This document shows, one piece after another, positions 62,339 through 64,000 of a stretch of 64,000 nucleotides of DNA. The position numbers and the translations under genes were made by a program. Source of the DNA: Pseudoduganella guangdongensis (GTDB lineage Bacteria > Pseudomonadota > Gammaproteobacteria > Burkholderiales > Burkholderiaceae_D); contig NZ_WWCJ01000004.1 of NCBI RefSeq assembly GCF_009857475.1, forward strand, positions 1-64,000, in the 5' to 3' direction. The notes beneath the pieces were generated by a model. It was not told where the DNA came from. It saw only the letters and a program-made list of their open reading frames with translations, and searched no databases. Each line of letters starts with the position of its first letter. Position 1 is the first letter of the stretch.

Positions 62339-63946
62339 CGCGCAGACCAGCCAGCCATGCGCGGCCAGGGTCGCGCCAGCCGCGTTCCAGCCCTCGGCCG
62401 CCAGCAGCGCCCGCTGGCGCGGCAATTGCGCCAGCGCGGGCAGCGCGGCGGCGTCGCGGCGCAGGTTTGCCAGCACCAGCAAGCGTTCCCCCGGCGTGCC
62501 GCGCGTGAAGCCGACCACCCCTGGCGGCAGCCCTTCGATGAACACCACATCGCCCCGGCGCAGCGCCGCGTGATCGCGGCGCAGGGCCAGCAGGCGCTGG
62601 TAATGCGCGAACAGGCCGGCGTCGTAAGCGTCCCAGTCCAGCCGGTAGTCCTCAAAGAGTACCGTCCAGTCGCGCCAGGCCGGCTCGCCGAACTCCTGCC
62701 CCATGAGCAGGTGCGGCACGCCATCCAGCGCGAACAGTACCGTCGCCGCAGGCCGCAGCGCAGGCCCCAGCAAGGCGCTGGCGCGCGCCTGCTCCTTTTC
62801 ATCCAGCCAGCGCAAACGCAGCGCGCCGCGCGGGAAACTGTAGGTGGACTCGCGCCAATAGCGCGCCAGGTCGGCGCCGCTGGCCTGGCCCTGCGCGCAG
62901 GCGAGCAGGATGGCGCGGGTGCCGCCCTCGTAGGTCAGGTCGCAGCTGGCGAAATGGTGGAACTCATCGTAAGCCTGCGAGATGAGCGCAATTTCCGGCT
63001 GCACGCGCAGCAGCGCGGCACGGATCTGCTGCAGGAAATCGAGCGGCGTGATATCGGAATCGTCAAAGCGCAGGCCGTCGAAGCCAAAGCGACCGACCCA
63101 TCCGCACATGGCATCAATCAGGTAGCGCCGCAACGCCGCGTTGCTGAAATCGAAGCCGGCGAAATAGTCGCGGTTCGGCACCGCGTAATAGATGCTGCCG
63201 TCGGCCCGGCGCGTGAACCACTCCGGGTGCGACTGCGTCAGCGGGTTGTCCACGCTGGCGCGGTTCAGCGTCCAGTCGAGCATCACGCGCATGCCGCGCG
63301 CGTGCGCCGCATCGACCAGCGCCCGCAAACCTTGCTCGTCGCCCAGCACCGGATCGATGGCCAGGAAATCGCGCACCGCGTACGGATCACCGCAGCTGCC
63401 GCGACGGCCCTCGATGCCGATCGGTTGAACCGGCATGACCCATAGCGTATTCACGCCCAGTTCAGCCAGGTAGCCCAGCTTCGCGCGCACGCCGTCGAAA
63501 TCGCCGCCGAAGGCCTTGACCGACAGCTGGTAGACCACCGCATCGTGCAGCCACTCCGGGCTGGCCAGGGCAGGGCGCGCATACAGCGGCCCCGGCGCCG
63601 CGGCGCTCAAGCCGGCATGGCGCAGCAGCACGGCGCCACTTTCATCGACCGTCAGGCAGGAATTGTTCTGGCCATCCTCCGACACCCAGGGATTGGCCGG
63701 ATCGCGCAGCCACGCGCTGCCGTCCACCACGAATTTATAGAGGTGGCGCCCGGCTGCAATCGGCAGCGTTACCTGCCAGCGCGTCGGGGAAACGCGCTGC
63801 ATCATGCAGGCATCGCCCACCCAGCTATTGAACGTGCCCGCCAGCGCCACGCTGCGTGCTTGCGGCGCGGCCTCGTAGACAAAGCGCACGCCGGCCGGCG
63901 TGGCGGCCGGCTGCAAGGCGGGATCGGCGGCGAACTGCAGCTGCAT
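62303..63946 (-). CDS. GH13-fold protein with CBM48-like domain and degenerate active site
   Basis: A 547-residue cytoplasmic protein. Residues about 20-100 are a CBM48/AMPK-type glycogen-binding domain (VALAGTFNSW, RHLYKFVVDG). A GH13 barrel follows. The nucleophile position is kept (D295 in GLRFDDSD), but region I reads DWTLNRAS with Arg for the conserved His, the acid/base region reads LISQAYDE with Gln324 for Glu, and the NHD region reads WLDEKEQAR (E383-K384-E385). It is probably not an ordinary hydrolase. It may bind glycogen or act as a pseudoenzyme. Another partial gene ends 1 bp before its start codon. Confidence 0.82.
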   Translation of the reverse strand: MQLQFAADPALQPAATPAGVRFVYEAAPQARSVALAGTFNSWVGDACMMQRVSPTRWQVTLPIAAGRHLYKFVVDGSAWLRDPANPWVSEDGQNNSCLTVDESGAVLLRHAGLSAAAPGPLYARPALASPEWLHDAVVYQLSVKAFGGDFDGVRAKLGYLAELGVNTLWVMPVQPIGIEGRRGSCGDPYAVRDFLAIDPVLGDEQGLRALVDAAHARGMRVMLDWTLNRASVDNPLTQSHPEWFTRRADGSIYYAVPNRDYFAGFDFSNAALRRYLIDAMCGWVGRFGFDGLRFDDSDITPLDFLQQIRAALLRVQPEIALISQAYDEFHHFASCDLTYEGGTRAILLACAQGQASGADLARYWRESTYSFPRGALRLRWLDEKEQARASALLGPALRPAATVLFALDGVPHLLMGQEFGEPAWRDWTVLFEDYRLDWDAYDAGLFAHYQRLLALRRDHAALRRGDVVFIEGLPPGVVGFTRGTPGERLLVLANLRRDAAALPALAQLPRQRALLAAEGWNAAGATLAAHGWLVCALDQADSAGQGA

Positions 63947-63947
63947 C

Positions 63948-64000
63948 TCAGGCGGTGCGCGCAGCAGGCTGGCGGTAAGCCCAGGCCAGCATGGCGATGG
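63948..64000 (-). CDS. 3' end of an unknown gene, cut by window edge
   Basis: The last 16 codons of a minus-strand gene (ending LAWAYRQPAARTA and TGA at 63948-63950) enter from the window edge. It is directly upstream of the GH13-like gene and probably in its operon. Too short to identify. Confidence 0.5.
   Translation of the reverse strand, partial: IAMLAWAYRQPAARTA

Overview
The window looks like a chromosomal segment of a high-GC betaproteobacterium of the Oxalobacteraceae (Massilia/Duganella/Janthinobacterium type). This is inferred from a phasin, PEP-CTERM proteins, a Glk-HexR fusion, a zapB-like/zapA/6S RNA locus, CIRCE-controlled groESL, and hairpin repeats with GGGGTCAGGTCTGAC or GGGGACGTACCC cores. 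No tRNA, rRNA, CRISPR array or intact insertion sequence was seen.

Layout. Positions 1-10.5 kb hold two chemoreceptors (the first cut by the window edge), an MdlA/MdlB-like heterodimeric ABC exporter, a phasin, a cytosine deaminase and two GNAT acetyltransferases. Positions 10.5-36 kb are a large starch/maltodextrin locus. It holds a six-hairpin glycosidase fused to an esterase, a SusA-like GH13, a TonB-dependent receptor, a GH31 alpha-glucosidase, an MFS sugar transporter, phosphoglucomutase, a periplasmic alpha-amylase, a pullulanase, a POT transporter, a cytoplasmic GH13 alpha-glucosidase and a glucokinase-HexR fusion. An M2 metallopeptidase sits inside it. Four promoter regions of this locus carry TGTART-N3-AYTACA palindromes, the motif known for HexR. 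The likely logic is that polymer is cut outside or in the periplasm, oligosaccharides enter through the receptor and the MFS carrier, glucose is phosphorylated by the Glk half, and the HexR half represses the locus.

Positions 36-41.1 kb are a compact overlapping operon: a 58-residue Cys-containing peptide, an MvdC/MvdD-type ATP-grasp ligase, an SDH-type Clp-fold serine protease, a MauE-like membrane protein, a MauD/TlpA-like thioredoxin and an ABC exporter. I read it as a ribosomal-peptide (graspetide-like) pathway. It is the best candidate here for an undescribed system. A divergent PadR regulator and an MFS pump follow.

Positions 43-54 kb hold two small unknown proteins, a deletion scar joining two N-terminally truncated genes, a LytTR response regulator, two PEP-CTERM proteins each with a candidate sigma-54 promoter, a DUF6882-like protein, groESL, and a FeeM-like N-acyltransferase paired with a ThiF-like protein. 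Positions 52-59 kb hold a two-component system divergent from a 1622-residue RTX-like protein built on 18-residue repeats. Positions 59-64 kb hold zapB-like, zapA, 6S RNA, an EVE-domain protein, a TauE permease, a split chromate transporter and a GH13-fold protein whose catalytic motifs are degenerate.
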